DNA of 64,000 bases, taken from NCBI RefSeq assembly GCF_018991925.1, contig NW_024748870.1, forward strand, positions 5,070,373-5,134,372. Reading direction: 5' to 3'. The notes beneath the pieces were generated by a model, which did not search any database, was not told the DNA's origin, and saw only the letters and a list, made by a program, of their open reading frames with translations. Positions 63,865 to 64,000 of the stretch are shown here, piece by piece. This DNA comes from Homarus americanus (lineage: Eukaryota > Arthropoda > Malacostraca > Decapoda > Nephropidae). How positions within the stretch are numbered: the stretch's first letter is position 1; every line of letters starts with the position of its first letter. Made by a program: the position numbers and the translations under genes.

Positions 63865-64000
63865 GTCAGCAGCAGTAGGAACAGCATCACCTCACGCCCG
63901 CCTCCATGATTGGTGAAACACTCGGTCAGACACCGCGCATGTGTGCACGCAAGGTTCTTTTTATCCTGTGAGTATAGCGGGCAAGGCCTTGTGATTTTTA
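63865..64000. other. Less AT-rich window end
   Basis: Composition becomes less AT-rich (CGCCCGCCTCC, ACACCGCGCATGTGTGCACG). Nothing identified before the window ends. Confidence 0.5.

Noticed and set aside
62797..63890. Three leucine/serine-rich reverse-strand frames up to 190 residues
   Set aside because: Produced by CT-rich complement of the purine-rich block; no start context, no domain, and mutually overlapping.

Overview
Eukaryotic, gene-poor, AT-rich non-coding DNA dominated by tandem repeats. I found no gene that I can defend: no conserved protein domain, no rRNA or functional tRNA gene, and no convincing multi-exon structure. More than thirty (TA)n tracts, plus (GT/CA)n, (GA/CT)n, (ATT)n, (ACT)n and (GAT)n arrays, occur throughout. 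Almost all long open frames are translations of these arrays (IYIYIY, HTHTHT, CVCVCV, SLSLSL). Such extreme microsatellite density, with tRNA-like SINE remnants and TA-bounded interspersed repeats, suggests an arthropod, most likely a decapod crustacean. That assignment is inference from composition, not from a marker gene.

Layout. 0-5.5 kb: a purine-rich then pyrimidine-rich flank with two related TCACCTGTA minisatellites. 5.6-8.2 kb: one large decaying 21-bp minisatellite. 9.0-9.6 kb and 35.3-36.3 kb: two copies of one dispersed repeat, each with the same 25-bp minisatellite inside. 10-24 kb: microsatellites, a GT-rich block (20.7-22.3 kb), and fragments of dispersed repeats (14.8 kb; a possible retrotransposon remnant at 24.4 kb). 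24.7-30 kb: compound trinucleotide arrays and several ~25-bp minisatellites. 30-33 kb: the most ordinary, low-repeat stretch. 33.2-33.6 kb: a fold-back element. 41-52 kb: a cluster of palindromic, TA-bounded repeat modules (families A and B, and a head-to-head SINE-like pair) around a 100-base N gap. 54.5-55.9 kb: a second, unrelated 21-bp minisatellite. 56-64 kb: ACC/ATC-rich, CA, TA and GA arrays ending in a purine-rich block with a strong G-quadruplex motif.

Main observations. (1) At least three interspersed modules recur here as inverted (fold-back) copies, and their outer ends coincide with (TA)n arrays. (2) The sequence left of the N gap is repeated without visible change to its right apart from TA-array length, which looks like an assembly duplication. 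(3) A dispersed element carries an internal minisatellite, so the array appears to travel with the element. There is no operon-like or pathway logic to describe; the window reads as intergenic or long-intron DNA.
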